From Candidatus Dadabacteria bacterium (GTDB taxonomy: Bacteria; Desulfobacterota_D; UBA1144; Nemesobacterales; Nemesobacteraceae): a DNA stretch of 64,000 bases. The stretch covers positions 1 to 64,000 of the forward strand of contig CATOTB010000004.1 of NCBI GenBank assembly GCA_951812945.1, written 5' to 3'. Below are positions 25,833 to 36,750 of the stretch, in pieces; the first letter of the stretch is position 1; every line of letters begins with the position of its first letter. Position numbers and translations under genes: made by a program. Under the pieces are notes generated by a model. It searched no databases. It had not been told where the DNA came from and saw nothing but the letters and a program-made list of their open reading frames with translations.

Positions 25833-26846
25833 CTAGTCGGCATCCCCAATGCCTTTTTCCTTCCTGTACTCCTGGATTCTCTCCCTCTTTACCGTTGGTT
25901 TAAGGGTAAAGCCTGAGGGGTCAGCGGATGCTCCCGCGGCCGAAGCCTGAACTACATCGGAACCCAGCGAATTAAACTTCTTGTCTCCCGCAACCTCTCC
26001 GAGCTGAGACTCTTCAAGCTCCCAGTCCGTAAGCCACTCGTCTCCGAGACCGAAACGCTTGGTAAGCCTGTTGATCTCTTCAAGCCTTCCGGGAAGAGGT
26101 CCTGCCGGCTGAAGCATGTTCAGATCCTCAAGAAGACTTATTACCTCGGGATCTCTTGGGAAAGGGTTCCCGACACGTTTCTCAAAGAACATGGTCTCAA
26201 AGGGAGGACGACATCTCGCCCCGCCACCCTGTATGTCCTCTGCGGGATAGCCGATGGTCATAAGCCAGCTGAACACGTAAGTGTTGGGAAGAGCGAACTT
26301 CGCTTTCGTGTTCCTTCTGGCTCCACCGCTAGCGCCGTTAAGACAGGTCCCAAGACCCAGCGCCGTCGCGGTAAGTATCGCGTTCTCTATCGCGTTTCCA
26401 AGATCGATTGCGGCGAGTCGGTGCAATATCGCGTCGGGAAGCAGTCCGGGAAGCGGGAACAGGTTAGATACCCTGTCATATTCCCAACCGTGTGCCTTGT
26501 CAAGCGCTCCAGTTCTCATAAGATCGTGGATAGACTGACCCTGCGTGTCGTAATTGGCCATGTCATAACACCAGAACACAAGCACGGGAGCCATCTGCGT
26601 GGTGATCTGACTCCAGTCGGATATAAACTCCCATACATCGGGATCTTCGTCCCTGTATACAACTATTGCTCTTTGTCCATTGAAGTTACCTGCCGAAGGA
26701 GCAAGCCTGGCGGCTTCCAGTATGGCCTGAACCTTCCACTTCTCAACGGGCTGATTCGGCTCATACCACCTGATGGACCTTCTTGTCCCTATGGCGCTGA
26801 AGGTGTCCATGACACTAACTTCGCTGGCACTTGGTATGTTACTCAT
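25833..26846 (-). CDS. nitroreductase family protein
   Basis: A 337-residue FMN-dependent nitroreductase-fold protein. FSAIGTRRSIRWYEPNQPVEKWKVQAILEAARLAPSAGN (residues 16-54) is the FMN-binding signature, and AIENAILTATALGLGTCLNG near 150 the second one. It is longer than typical members by about 100 residues; the C-terminal part (after about 230) is charged and unlike standard nitroreductases. It is divergent from the thiolase gene across a 179-bp region and is followed by the 63-residue gene. Confidence 0.88.
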   Translation of the reverse strand: MSNIPSASEVSVMDTFSAIGTRRSIRWYEPNQPVEKWKVQAILEAARLAPSAGNFNGQRAIVVYRDEDPDVWEFISDWSQITTQMAPVLVFWCYDMANYDTQGQSIHDLMRTGALDKAHGWEYDRVSNLFPLPGLLPDAILHRLAAIDLGNAIENAILTATALGLGTCLNGASGGARRNTKAKFALPNTYVFSWLMTIGYPAEDIQGGGARCRPPFETMFFEKRVGNPFPRDPEVISLLEDLNMLQPAGPLPGRLEEINRLTKRFGLGDEWLTDWELEESQLGEVAGDKKFNSLGSDVVQASAAGASADPSGFTLKPTVKRERIQEYRKEKGIGDAD

Positions 26847-27025
26847 ATTAACCTCCTATCTGGGTGTTTTTTATTCAGAGTTAAACTCCATAAAACTCTC
26901 CAGACATCATACCATTAAATTATGAAAATTTCATTATCGAAAATCAAAATCTCCGAAATTTTACAACGCAAACGATTTGGTATACATTTTATGCCGAACT
27001 TAAGCGCAAGCAGGAGGAATTATCA

Positions 27026-28180
27026 ATGAGAGACGTTTACATCATAGGAGTGGGAAACACCGCCTGCGGAAGATTTCCCGATAAAGCTGCTCACGAGCTG
27101 GCAAGAGAAGCCGCATGGGCCGCGATACAGGATTCGGGAATTCATGCGCGAAAAATAGAGATCGCGTTTTGCGGCCATGTCTACCAAGGTATGGGAGTCG
27201 GCCAGAGAGCGCTTAAGGAAATAGGACTTGTCGGACAGCCGACCATAAACGTGGAGGGAGCCTGCGGAAGCGGAACGCTTTCTCTGTGGGAAGCATGGCG
27301 AACCATAGCCTACGGTCAGTACGACATAGCCCTTGCCCTGGGTGTTGAGAACCTGAGCAGAATTCTTTCAGGAGGTCCCTTGCCCCTTGAGGAAGACGAC
27401 CTTGAGGTTTCCATCGGAATGGGAATGCCGGGGCTCTACGCCATAAGGGCTTCGAAGTACATGAGCGAATATGGGGTTACCTTGGAGCAGTTGGCCGAAG
27501 TTGTTGTAAAAAGCCGCTACCATGCCTCGCTCAATCCTCTTGCCCAGTACAGAAAGCCTACCACAGTAGAAGAAGTATTGAACGCGCCGATGATTGCTGA
27601 CCCACTTACGCGCAACATGTGCTGTCCGGTGGGTGACGCGGCTGCGGCCGCGGTGCTTTGCTCCGAGGAACATGTCGGAGAGCTTGCTAAAAAAATGCCG
27701 ATAAAAATCCTCGGCTGCGTTGCCCAGTCGGGCAAGTACAGCAGTCCCACAGGTCTTACCTGTGATCCTTCCGAGAACGTCTGGAGAACTTCCCAGATGG
27801 CTTACGAAATGGCAGGACTAGGACCCGAGGACATGGACGTAGCCGAAATCCACGATGCTTTCTCAATAGCAGAAATGATGGTTGTTGAATCCTTGGGCTT
27901 CTGCGAAAAGGGAGAAGGAGCAACCCTGATAGATGAAAAAAGCACGTGGGTGGGTGGCGACAAAGTTGCAGTCAACCCAAGCGGCGGTTTGCTCTCAAGG
28001 GGACATCCTGTCGGAGCTACCGGACTTCTTCAGACTGCTGAGATCGTAAGGCAGCTGAGAGAAGAAGTCGAACCCGAACGTCAGGTGAAAGACGCAAAAG
28101 TCGGTATCATCGAGACCATGGGAGGCGCTCAGCCCGCCATGGATGGAATCACCTGCGTCGTGAGCATCCTCGGAAAATAA
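27026..28180 (+). CDS. thiolase family protein (SCP-x/acetyl-CoA acetyltransferase type)
   Basis: A 384-residue thiolase with AGGAGG before the start. The nucleophilic Cys is in NVEGACGSGTLS near residue 84, EIHDAFS near 275, and the catalytic His in GGLLSRGHPVGATG near 325. This is the non-decarboxylating SCP-x-like branch, which often works on unusual acyl-CoAs and partners with DUF35 OB-fold proteins. No DUF35 gene is adjacent here. It probably acts in fatty-acid or steroid-like side-chain degradation; the substrate is not known. Confidence 0.92.
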   Translation: MRDVYIIGVGNTACGRFPDKAAHELAREAAWAAIQDSGIHARKIEIAFCGHVYQGMGVGQRALKEIGLVGQPTINVEGACGSGTLSLWEAWRTIAYGQYDIALALGVENLSRILSGGPLPLEEDDLEVSIGMGMPGLYAIRASKYMSEYGVTLEQLAEVVVKSRYHASLNPLAQYRKPTTVEEVLNAPMIADPLTRNMCCPVGDAAAAAVLCSEEHVGELAKKMPIKILGCVAQSGKYSSPTGLTCDPSENVWRTSQMAYEMAGLGPEDMDVAEIHDAFSIAEMMVVESLGFCEKGEGATLIDEKSTWVGGDKVAVNPSGGLLSRGHPVGATGLLQTAEIVRQLREEVEPERQVKDAKVGIIETMGGAQPAMDGITCVVSILGK

Positions 28181-28186
28181 TGTTGT

Positions 28187-28204
28187 AACGCCGTAATCGG
28201 CGTT
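28187..28204 (+). terminator. hairpin after thiolase gene
   Basis: AACGCCG-TAAT-CGGCGTT forms a perfect 7-bp stem with a 4-base loop, six bases after the thiolase stop. No T-run follows directly, the nearest being about 17 bases later, so it may be weak or Rho-assisted. Confidence 0.4.
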
Positions 28205-28369
28205 CTCCCAGTCTCCCGGTTTTTATTCCGCAACACCAAAGACTATTGCGCGGGGCCGTTTCAGCTTCGCTCGGGGGCTGTTGCGTAATTTCGCTTTCCC
28301 CCTCCCCTCCCCCTCACGGTTTCCGATTTCCAAGTAATTTCTTGATTCCGCACAAAGAAGAATTATTTT

Positions 28370-30964
28370 GTGTTTGAGATGATCTCACCTGAAAAAATCA
28401 CCTTGAAGGCCCAGGAAGCGATCCTAGAGGCCCGAAATGCGGCGAGCGACAGCGGAAATCAGGTAATTGACCTGCCGCATCTGTTCGCGGCCCTTGTAAG
28501 CCAGCCCGGAATGCCAATCAAGATTCTGGAGCAACTGGGGTCCGATTTCCGGGTGCTTGCGCAGACAGCCGCGGAGCAGATATCCAAGCTTCCCAAGGTC
28601 AAGGGAGCGTCTGATCAGATATATATGAGCAGAGAACTCGATTCTGCGATTCGATCGGCCAATAAGGAAGCAAAAGATCTTGGAGACACGTATGTAAGCA
28701 CTGAACACCTATTGCTTGGAATTGTTTCCCTCGCCACCGGAGAATTGAAAGACGGATTCTCCGGATTGAACGTAACCAAGGAAGGAATTTTAAAGGCGTT
28801 AAAAGAACTGAGAGGTAACCAGACAGTGAACACACAGAACCCCGAAGATACCATGGAACCGCTTCGCCAGTACGGAAAGGATTTCACCGAACTTGCCCGA
28901 AGCGGGAAAATAGACCCCGTTATAGGAAGAGACGATGAGATAAGAAACGTGATCCGCGTACTTCTTCGAAGAACAAAGAACAATCCGGTACTCATAGGAG
29001 AACCGGGAGTGGGAAAAACTGCCATAGTCGAGGGGCTTGCCCAGCGTATAGTTGACTCTGACGTTCCGGAAGGACTTAAGGACAAAAAGCTGATTTCCCT
29101 CGATCTGGGATCGCTGCTTGCCGGGGCTAAGTACAGAGGACAGTTCGAAGAAAGGCTCAAAGCGGTACTCAAAGAGGTTACGGAATCCCGGGGAGAGGTA
29201 ATTCTTTTCATAGACGAGATACACACCGTCGTGGGAGCCGGGGCAGCAGATGGGGCGATGGACGCGTCAAACATGCTCAAGCCTACTTTGGCGCGGGGAG
29301 AACTTCACTGTATAGGGGCGACCACTCTTGATGAGTACAGAAATCACATAGAAAAAGACGCCGCCCTTGAGCGCAGATTCCAGCAGGTCTACGTTAACGA
29401 GCCTTCCGTGGAGGAAAGCGTATCGATTCTAAGGGGTCTTAAGGAAAAATACGAAGTTCATCACGGCGTGAAAATCAAGGACGAGGCCCTCGTCGCTGCC
29501 GCCCAGCTTTCAAACAGGTATATCTCAGGGCGGTTTCTGCCCGATAAGGCTGTTGACCTCATGGATGAGGCCTGTGCACGGCTAAAAATGGAAATTGACT
29601 CCGTGCCGACGGAAGTAGACGAGGTAAAAAGAAAAATAATGCGCCTTGAGGTAGAAAGGGAGGGATTTAAAAAAGAGCAGGATCCCGAACTTCTTGGAAA
29701 GCTTGAAGAAATCGAAGAAAGCCTTTTGGAACTGAAGAAGGAAGCAGGAACGCTTGAAACGCACTGGCAAAAGGAAAAAGACTGCATATCCAGGATAAGA
29801 AAAACCAAAGAAGAAATAGAAAACAGCAGAGTGGAAGCGGAAAAAGCGCAGAGAGAAGGGGATTTTTCCCGTGCATCGGAATTTCTTTACGGCAGGGTTC
29901 CCGAGCTTGAAAAGAGAATGGAGAGCCTGAACAGAGAACTCTCTGAAATACAGAGTCATAAAAAAATGCTTCGCGAGGAAGTAAGCGCCGAAGATATAGC
30001 TGCGGTCGTATCGAAGTGGACGAGAATACCCGTATCAAGTCTGGTTGAGGAGGAAGTTGAGAAACTCGTTCATATGGAGGAAAAACTTTCCAAGCGGGTG
30101 GTGGGACAGCCTGAGCCGATAAAGCTGGTTTCAAACGCGCTTCGCAGATCAAGGGCCGGGCTCTCTGACCCGAAAAGACCCATAAGCTCTTTCATATTCC
30201 TCGGACCCACCGGGGTCGGAAAAACTGAGCTCGCCAAATCACTTGCCGAATTCATGTTTGATGATGAAACCGCGATTGTCCGGATTGATATGAGCGAGTA
30301 TATGGAAAAACACTCCGTATCAAGACTGATTGGAGCACCCCCTGGGTACGTCGGGTACGAGGAAGGAGGGCAGCTCTCGGAAACCGTGAGAAGGCAGCCC
30401 TACTCCGTGGTGCTCTTTGATGAGATAGAAAAAGCGCACGCCGATGTGTTTAACCTGCTTCTTCAGATCCTTGATGACGGAAGGCTCACCGATGGGCAGG
30501 GGAAAACAGTAGATTTCAGAAACACTGTGATAATAATGACCTCGAACCTCGGAAGTCACCATATACAGGAGTCTTCAGGAGACAGCGAGGAGATGGAAAG
30601 CAAAATAAACGAAATGCTCAGGAATCATTTCCGCCCCGAGTTCCTAAACAGAATTGATGAAGTTGTTATATTCGACGGTCTGAAAAGAACCGACCTTATG
30701 AAAATAGCGGAGATCCAGATTGGACATCTAAAGGAGAGGCTTGCGGAGAAAAACCTCGGCATAGAACTCTCAGAGAAAGCCATTGCCAAGCTGGTTGATA
30801 TTGGCTACGATCCTGTTTTCGGAGCCAGACCGCTTAAACGTGCCGTACAAAAATATGTCCAGGACCCGCTCGCAAATGAAATACTGAAAGGAAATTTCAA
30901 GGATTCAGACACTGTAAAGGTAGGACTGGACAAAGAAGCGAACTTTGCTTTCGGGAAGAAGTAA
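28370..30964 (+). CDS. clpB: ATP-dependent chaperone ClpB
   Basis: An 864-residue AAA+ disaggregase. The Clp_N double repeat occupies residues 1-145. Walker A of AAA1 (GEPGVGKT) is near 210 with Walker [10 protein letters not shown]. The coiled-coil middle domain lies at about 410-530, and AAA2 has GPTGVGKT near 611 and [11 protein letters not shown]. It resolves aggregated proteins with DnaK/DnaJ/GrpE. The frame opens with GTG 28370; ATG 28379 is equally possible. No CIRCE-like or clear heat-shock promoter sequence was noticed upstream. Confidence 0.96.
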   Translation: MFEMISPEKITLKAQEAILEARNAASDSGNQVIDLPHLFAALVSQPGMPIKILEQLGSDFRVLAQTAAEQISKLPKVKGASDQIYMSRELDSAIRSANKEAKDLGDTYVSTEHLLLGIVSLATGELKDGFSGLNVTKEGILKALKELRGNQTVNTQNPEDTMEPLRQYGKDFTELARSGKIDPVIGRDDEIRNVIRVLLRRTKNNPVLIGEPGVGKTAIVEGLAQRIVDSDVPEGLKDKKLISLDLGSLLAGAKYRGQFEERLKAVLKEVTESRGEVILFIDEIHTVVGAGAADGAMDASNMLKPTLARGELHCIGATTLDEYRNHIEKDAALERRFQQVYVNEPSVEESVSILRGLKEKYEVHHGVKIKDEALVAAAQLSNRYISGRFLPDKAVDLMDEACARLKMEIDSVPTEVDEVKRKIMRLEVEREGFKKEQDPELLGKLEEIEESLLELKKEAGTLETHWQKEKDCISRIRKTKEEIENSRVEAEKAQREGDFSRASEFLYGRVPELEKRMESLNRELSEIQSHKKMLREEVSAEDIAAVVSKWTRIPVSSLVEEEVEKLVHMEEKLSKRVVGQPEPIKLVSNALRRSRAGLSDPKRPISSFIFLGPTGVGKTELAKSLAEFMFDDETAIVRIDMSEYMEKHSVSRLIGAPPGYVGYEEGGQLSETVRRQPYSVVLFDEIEKAHADVFNLLLQILDDGRLTDGQGKTVDFRNTVIIMTSNLGSHHIQESSGDSEEMESKINEMLRNHFRPEFLNRIDEVVIFDGLKRTDLMKIAEIQIGHLKERLAEKNLGIELSEKAIAKLVDIGYDPVFGARPLKRAVQKYVQDPLANEILKGNFKDSDTVKVGLDKEANFAFGKK

Positions 30965-30971
30965 CCGCATA

Positions 30972-33512
30972 TCAAAGCTCAAACTTGGCATTTAGAAACA
31001 ATGTCCGTCCCAAGATGGAATCCAGATACAGCGCCTGATCTTCACCCTGATCTGGACGGGATTGACCTTCGTTGCCGATATTCAGCATGCCTCCGGTAAG
31101 CTCAAACCAGTTGAAACCAAATGCCTTTTTCCAGTTAAGCGTGATGTCGTGCCCGATCCAGCGCCGGTAGCGTTTAGTCTCGTCATTGTTCCGGAAACCT
31201 GAAACCGCATGGGTGTTCCATTGCATGGTCAGATCGTTGCGACCAGCGCGGAGGAGAATATGCAAGCGGTTGCGGGGAATATTTCCAGACCGAACTTGTC
31301 CAGCTATCCGCCTCTCGTAATTCATTACCCTCAACCAGTTGGCATTGAGCATGAAATTTGCCCGATCGGTCTTCAAGTCAGTTTTAATTCCGACGTCAAT
31401 CCCGTCAACATCTGATTCTCCGCTGTTGGTAAAGAGATTCTCAATTCTGCTTAACCGGCCGTCAGGACGTATGACTTTAACCGAGGGATAATCACCCAGT
31501 TCTCCTCTTCTTTCAAGACTTACAATAAGCTGCGGATCCAGCATGCTTGGTATATGAGAAGTCCGCAGGCGAAACCACTCGGCGTTGGCATAAAATTGAC
31601 CCCAGCCCGCCGAAACCCCAGCTGTAAAACTTTCGGTCTTGTCCGGTTCCAAGTTCGGGTTGGCATCTTGACTAAGTTCCACCTGCTCTCTGGAACAATC
31701 ATCTGTCACCGTGTCCGCATCGCATACAAAAGGGTAAGTGATGGATTTCTTCTCATACAGTTCAAACAGTCCCGGAAATCGTGATCCCCGGCTCCAAGAA
31801 GCGCGAAGAGCCAGATTCGGCGTTACCCGATACAAAGCTGCTATACGGTGCGAAAATATTGTCGGCAAATCCTCCAAGTTTTCGTACCGGCCGGACAGCG
31901 ACAGATCCAGCGCATCGCCCAACGGCACCCATATATCGCCGAAAAGGGCCAAAATCCGACGACCGACCATTATGGAATTCGGAGTTTCTCCGAGCACATC
32001 GCCAGGATCAACCAAATGGTCGTAGCGGTCAAAATATTCATAGGTATTGCTTTGTTTATTATATGAGAGCTGATAGCCTGCCAGCCAACTGAGTTTGTTG
32101 CCCAAGATCTCAAACAACGGGCCATCCAGAATAACTATTGACTCAATGTGATGAAACTGTTTCTTCACATGCCTTCGCAAACTGCTTTCACTGATTGCTG
32201 TTTTATGCTTTGCAGCTTCTGAAAGAGGATCTTGGATATCGTAATTCCCGTTTTCAATGGCAGCTTTAATTGTCGGTATGTGGACGTAAGTGCTACCTGT
32301 ATCGATATACTCGTAGCGATTGTAGTGAATATCTGCGTGGTAATCTATCTCGCCTTTGATTTCACCTTCCAAACCCACTGAGATATCGTAATCTTTTACA
32401 TCCGTGTTCCATTGAAGGTTTTCATGCCCCAAAAAGCTATGCTCAACGCTGATTTCCCGCGGGAAATTCCTCTCGTTAAGACCTTCAATATTGCTGATTA
32501 TGTTTTGTTTCAGCATCTCGGTCGGTGCGAATGAGAAAGCACCTGACTCCGGTGCCTGAAGCAGTTTCGTTCTTGATCTCGCGGCTCGAGCTTTAATGTG
32601 AATAATGGTCGCATCCCCGACCGGGTATAGGAAATCCATAAATGCGTTATGGTTTTCCCTGCGCCGCAAATGCCATGAGATGTCAGCATGGGCGAAACCG
32701 CATACACTACCAAGCATCTCATTCCCTGGGGTCGTTAATGTTCCCGTGTATACACTTTTCTCGCAGTCGCTAAGAGGTGCTGTTATTTTCTTGCCGTCAG
32801 TTGTTGTAAGCAACAGGGTGTTGCCACCTGTAGACACTCCCTGGGTATCTGCTAAGGAACCACCGGGGATATATATCGCACGGCTGTAATCACGGTCCGC
32901 ATCACGAACTTCATTGCGTCTAAACATCTCTGCGCCGAAGGTTATATGGCCCTCTCCCAAACTTTTGCCCCAAAGAGTGCTTAGGTATTCCGAATTTCCA
33001 CCCTCAGCGCGCGGACGTGCGATGCCTGAGTAAACTTCAAGACCTTCATAATCATTTCTGAAAACTATATTTATGAAGCCGCTGGAAGCTTTTCCGATAT
33101 AAGGGGCGCTTGCACTGTCCTTGAAAATCTCAATGCGTCCAATGGCCGAAACCGGGATTAGATCGAGGTCAATGTCAAAACTTGTGGCGTGCTTCCCGTT
33201 TACCTTGACTGAATAACGACCGGGTCCGAGTATAAAGGGTCTATGTGAACCGAAATCATTAAAATTTGATCTCTGTGACAAAAAATCGCTTAATTTGATT
33301 ATACCGGAGAGTTCAATGTCACGCCGGGTGATCACCACCATGGGGTGCAGCTTCTTTGACATGACTTCTGAATGCGGCCGACCACCCACAAGAGACTCAT
33401 CCTTCTCGACTTCATCCCGAGCCATTGTATGTTCCGTCGTCAGGATCAGAAGTGCGAAAACCAAAATCGGAACCGCAAGCAGGTTCCTTGTTTCACAAAA
33501 CTTGTGAGTCAT
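30972..33512 (-). CDS. TonB-dependent outer-membrane receptor
   Basis: An 846-residue receptor with a signal peptide (RNLLAVPILVFALLILTTEHTMA). The plug domain is at about 55-165 (VVITRRDIELSGIIKLSDFLSQ, then GRIEIFKDSASAPYIGKASSGFINIVFR). A beta-barrel follows with LALRASWSRGSRFPGLFELYE, the typical region near 590. The chain ends LFLNAKFEL, slightly unlike the usual terminal Phe. Such receptors import siderophores, vitamins or glycans using TonB energy. No TonB, ExbB or periplasmic transporter is nearby. It ends 7 bp from the convergent clpB. Confidence 0.92.
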   Translation of the reverse strand: MTHKFCETRNLLAVPILVFALLILTTEHTMARDEVEKDESLVGGRPHSEVMSKKLHPMVVITRRDIELSGIIKLSDFLSQRSNFNDFGSHRPFILGPGRYSVKVNGKHATSFDIDLDLIPVSAIGRIEIFKDSASAPYIGKASSGFINIVFRNDYEGLEVYSGIARPRAEGGNSEYLSTLWGKSLGEGHITFGAEMFRRNEVRDADRDYSRAIYIPGGSLADTQGVSTGGNTLLLTTTDGKKITAPLSDCEKSVYTGTLTTPGNEMLGSVCGFAHADISWHLRRRENHNAFMDFLYPVGDATIIHIKARAARSRTKLLQAPESGAFSFAPTEMLKQNIISNIEGLNERNFPREISVEHSFLGHENLQWNTDVKDYDISVGLEGEIKGEIDYHADIHYNRYEYIDTGSTYVHIPTIKAAIENGNYDIQDPLSEAAKHKTAISESSLRRHVKKQFHHIESIVILDGPLFEILGNKLSWLAGYQLSYNKQSNTYEYFDRYDHLVDPGDVLGETPNSIMVGRRILALFGDIWVPLGDALDLSLSGRYENLEDLPTIFSHRIAALYRVTPNLALRASWSRGSRFPGLFELYEKKSITYPFVCDADTVTDDCSREQVELSQDANPNLEPDKTESFTAGVSAGWGQFYANAEWFRLRTSHIPSMLDPQLIVSLERRGELGDYPSVKVIRPDGRLSRIENLFTNSGESDVDGIDVGIKTDLKTDRANFMLNANWLRVMNYERRIAGQVRSGNIPRNRLHILLRAGRNDLTMQWNTHAVSGFRNNDETKRYRRWIGHDITLNWKKAFGFNWFELTGGMLNIGNEGQSRPDQGEDQALYLDSILGRTLFLNAKFEL

Positions 33513-33667
33513 TGTCCATTTTTTTTACTAATTATCTGCGAAACCAGAACAAATACTTTATCCTTCCTCCTTAACCTAATTGAACTTTAGTACCGGAAAG
33601 GACTACAAGAATCTAACGAGTGCCAGCACGGTTTTCTAGTGACGGGAAAATTTTGTTCCCAGTTTTT

Positions 33668-35401
33668 TTACTCTTTTTCAGCCAAAAGAGCCGCTATTTC
33701 TCCTGAGGCTTTTTCCACGGCCACGGTTGTTCTCTCGCCGGAGTTTCTGTTTTTTATCTCTACTCTGCCTTCTTTGAGGTTTCTTCGCCCGATGGTAACC
33801 TGAATCGGAATTCCGAGCAGATCCGAGTCCTTGAATTTTACCCCGGCAGTCTCTGCCCTGTCATCAATCAGGACATCCGCCCCGTCGTGAAGAAGGCTTA
33901 AGTATATTTTCTCCGCCGCATCTTTTACGTCCTGCTGTTTCATGTTTATCGGAAGCACGGAAACTTCAAACGGAGCTAGAGGAACAGGAAATCTTATTCC
34001 GTGTTCATCGTTGTTCTGCTCTATCGCTGCTGCTACCGTTCTTCCTATCCCTATTCCGTAACAACCCATTACAAGTGGTTTTTCCGCTCCGTTCTCATCG
34101 ACGTAGGTAGCTCCCAAGGCCTCGCTGTACTTGGTCCCCAGTTTGAAAACATGTCCGACTTCAATTCCCCTTGATGCCTTCAGAATACCGTTTTCGGAAA
34201 CCGGGCACGGGTCCCCCTCTCTTGCTACTCTTATATCCGCGTAGGAATCAGCTTCAAAATCCCTTCCGGGGTTAACACCGGTTATATGGTAGTCGCCCCT
34301 GTTGGCTCCCGTTACGGCGTTTTCCATGTTGCGAACGGACTTATCCGCAACAACTCTTACGTTCTCTCTTTTAAGTCCCACAGGTCCGCTGAACCCGAGG
34401 GGTCCACCCGAGACCTCCAGAATTGTCTGCGGATCGGCAAGTTCCGCGATATCACATCCGAGAAAATTTCTAAGCTTGGTCAGACTGAGTTCGGTATCTC
34501 CTCTTACAAGCGCAACAACCGGTTGCGTTTCCGTGCGTACTATAAGGGTCTTTATAAGTTTTTCCGGACCGACTTTTAAAAGCCGCGCCACATCCTCAAC
34601 CGTTTTAAGATCCGGGGTATGGACCTCGGAAATCCCGTCAAGCCCGGAGGTTGTTCTCAGCCCTTCCCTCTCGTCTTCTGAAACGCCGATTTTTGCGAGT
34701 TCCAGGTTGGCGGCGTAATCGGCTTCCGTAGAGCTCATTATCACATCTTCCCCGGTGTCGGCAATCACCATGAACTCGTGAGAAAAACTTCCGCCTATGT
34801 TTCCTGAATCAGCGGAAACCACCCTGAACGCAAGCCCGCATCTCTCAAATATGCGCACATAGGCGTCGTACATCGCCTGGTAGGAGCGATCAGCTGCCTC
34901 ATCTGAAACGTCAAAGCTGTAGGCGTCTTTCATTATGAACTCGCGCGCCCTCATAACTCCGAACCGAGGGCGGATCTCATCCCTGAACTTCGTTTGGATC
35001 TGGTAAAAATTAACGGGAAGCTGCTTGTAGGAACGGATCTCCTTTCGCACTATGTCTGTTATTATTTCCTCATGCGTGGGTCCCAGGCAGAAATCACGCT
35101 CGGCGCGGTCCTTAAAGCGAAGCAGTTCCTTTCCATAATAATCCCACCTGGCACTTTCGATCCAAGGTTCAGCGGGAAGCACCGCGGGCATGAGAAGCTC
35201 GATCGCCCCGGCCCTGTTCATTTCCTCCCGTACTATGTTCTCGACTTTTCTTATGGATCTCAGTCCCAAAGGAAGGTAGTTGTAGATCCCGGCCGCGAGT
35301 TTTCTTATCATGCCGGCTCTTACCATAAGCTTGTGACTTATGATCTCGGCATCCGAAGGATCTTCTTTAACCGTGGGTATGAAATAAGAAGAAAACCTCA
35401 T
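33668..35401 (-). CDS. proS: prolyl-tRNA synthetase
   Basis: A 577-residue bacterial-type ProRS with class II motif 1 (REEMNRAGAIELLMPAV), motif 2 (FRDEIRPRFGVMRAREFIMKDAYSF) near 150, and motif 3 (GCYGIGIGRTVAAAIEQ) near 450. The YbaK-like editing insertion lies between motifs 2 and 3 (about 230-390), removing mischarged alanine. The anticodon domain forms the C-terminus. It precedes ispG on the opposite end of a 63-bp gap, both leftward. Confidence 0.97.
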   Translation of the reverse strand: MRFSSYFIPTVKEDPSDAEIISHKLMVRAGMIRKLAAGIYNYLPLGLRSIRKVENIVREEMNRAGAIELLMPAVLPAEPWIESARWDYYGKELLRFKDRAERDFCLGPTHEEIITDIVRKEIRSYKQLPVNFYQIQTKFRDEIRPRFGVMRAREFIMKDAYSFDVSDEAADRSYQAMYDAYVRIFERCGLAFRVVSADSGNIGGSFSHEFMVIADTGEDVIMSSTEADYAANLELAKIGVSEDEREGLRTTSGLDGISEVHTPDLKTVEDVARLLKVGPEKLIKTLIVRTETQPVVALVRGDTELSLTKLRNFLGCDIAELADPQTILEVSGGPLGFSGPVGLKRENVRVVADKSVRNMENAVTGANRGDYHITGVNPGRDFEADSYADIRVAREGDPCPVSENGILKASRGIEVGHVFKLGTKYSEALGATYVDENGAEKPLVMGCYGIGIGRTVAAAIEQNNDEHGIRFPVPLAPFEVSVLPINMKQQDVKDAAEKIYLSLLHDGADVLIDDRAETAGVKFKDSDLLGIPIQVTIGRRNLKEGRVEIKNRNSGERTTVAVEKASGEIAALLAEKE

Positions 35402-35464
35402 CCGTCTTTCTCCTTTAAAGCGATTTGAAACTCAGTAGGGAACCAGTTTAGCGGGATTTTAAGT

Positions 35465-36523
35465 TCAGTTGACGTAGTTTTTTTCTATTTCCTTAACAAG
35501 TTCCCCGACCAAATCGGCTTCTCTGAAAGATTTTATCAATTTCCCGTCCCGATAAAGCATTCCCTTCCCCCTTCCTCCCGCTATTCCTATATCGGCTTCC
35601 GCGGCCTCACCCGGCCCGTTAACAACGCAACCCAGTATGGCGACTTTAACCGGTCTTTGGAGGTTGAAACCGGAAACACCCTGCTCAACTTCCGAAACAA
35701 GTTTTTCAAGATCGATTTCAAGCCGCCCGCACCCGGGACACGAGATAAGTTCGATCCCGTTGTTCCTGATTCCAAGAGACCTCAGTATGTTCATTCCGAC
35801 AACTATCTCTTCCACCGGATCACCTGTTAAAGACACCCTTATCGTGTCACCTATTCCTTCGGCCAAGAGCGCTCCGATTCCTATCGAGGATTTCACAGTT
35901 CCCATTCCGGGGGTTCCCGCCTCGGTAACTCCAAGGTGGAGAGGGTATTCGGTTTTTTTCGCGAGCATTCTGTACGCGGCGATCATTTTCCTTACATCAG
36001 TGGATTTAACGGAAATCTTTATGTCGAGAAAATCAAGGTCCTCGAGTATGCGCACATGCCTCATCGCGCTTTCAACCAAGGCTTCAGCGGTGGGGTGGTT
36101 GTACTTTCTGAGTATGTCTTTTTCAAGAGAACCCGAGTTTACGCCTATCCTTATGGGAACTCTTCTTTCCCTGCAGGCATCAACCACGGCTTTTATTCGG
36201 TATCTGGCACCGATGTTTCCGGGGTTTATTCTCATCCCGTCAACTCCTTGCTTTATTGATTCAAGGGCCAGTTTGTAATCAAAGTGTATGTCTGAAACGA
36301 GGGGAATTTTTATCTCTTTTCGTATCGCCCCCAGAGCCTTTGCGGCATCCATGTCCGGAACGGCGACCCTGACGATGTCACAACCGGCCTTCTCAAGTCT
36401 TTTTATCTGGAACACTGTTGAGGTGACATCTCTCGTGTCGGTAATGGTCATTGACTGAACCGATACGGGAGCTCCCCCGCCTATTTTTACGTCACCGATT
36501 GATATCTGCCGGGATTGTCTCAT
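35465..36523 (-). CDS. ispG: 4-hydroxy-3-methylbut-2-enyl diphosphate synthase
   Basis: A 352-residue IspG of the bacterial short type. The N-terminal TIM barrel includes GGGAPVSVQSMTITDTRDV. The C-terminal Fe-S domain has SCPGCGR near 262 and GCVVNGPGEA near 296, giving the three cluster Cys and the fourth Glu ligand. It performs the penultimate step of the MEP isoprenoid pathway and so feeds the ispA product at 10.9 kb. Upstream of proS, it probably shares its transcript. Confidence 0.97.
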   Translation of the reverse strand: MRQSRQISIGDVKIGGGAPVSVQSMTITDTRDVTSTVFQIKRLEKAGCDIVRVAVPDMDAAKALGAIRKEIKIPLVSDIHFDYKLALESIKQGVDGMRINPGNIGARYRIKAVVDACRERRVPIRIGVNSGSLEKDILRKYNHPTAEALVESAMRHVRILEDLDFLDIKISVKSTDVRKMIAAYRMLAKKTEYPLHLGVTEAGTPGMGTVKSSIGIGALLAEGIGDTIRVSLTGDPVEEIVVGMNILRSLGIRNNGIELISCPGCGRLEIDLEKLVSEVEQGVSGFNLQRPVKVAILGCVVNGPGEAAEADIGIAGGRGKGMLYRDGKLIKSFREADLVGELVKEIEKNYVN

Positions 36524-36750
36524 GACTTGCGGAAAATGCTATTGAATAGTTAATATAGTGTCAAGAAAGCGTAAGATTGAATACACGTTCTGAAGAACCT
36601 TTTAACTCGGTTAATATTCTAAAGGTCTTTAATTTCTTTTAAAGAGTCTGATAAAGGACAAGAAACAACCTAGATGGCACGGAGAAAAGCCGATCCAAAC
36701 AGGTTTCTTACGGTTAGCAATAAAGGGAAAAACTTAGGAGGCAAGAAATC

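Noticed and set aside
33637-33668. GGGAA/TTCCC hairpin with a T-run after it on the + strand, near the end of proS
   Set aside because: Both neighbouring genes run leftward, so its T-run faces the wrong way to terminate either one.
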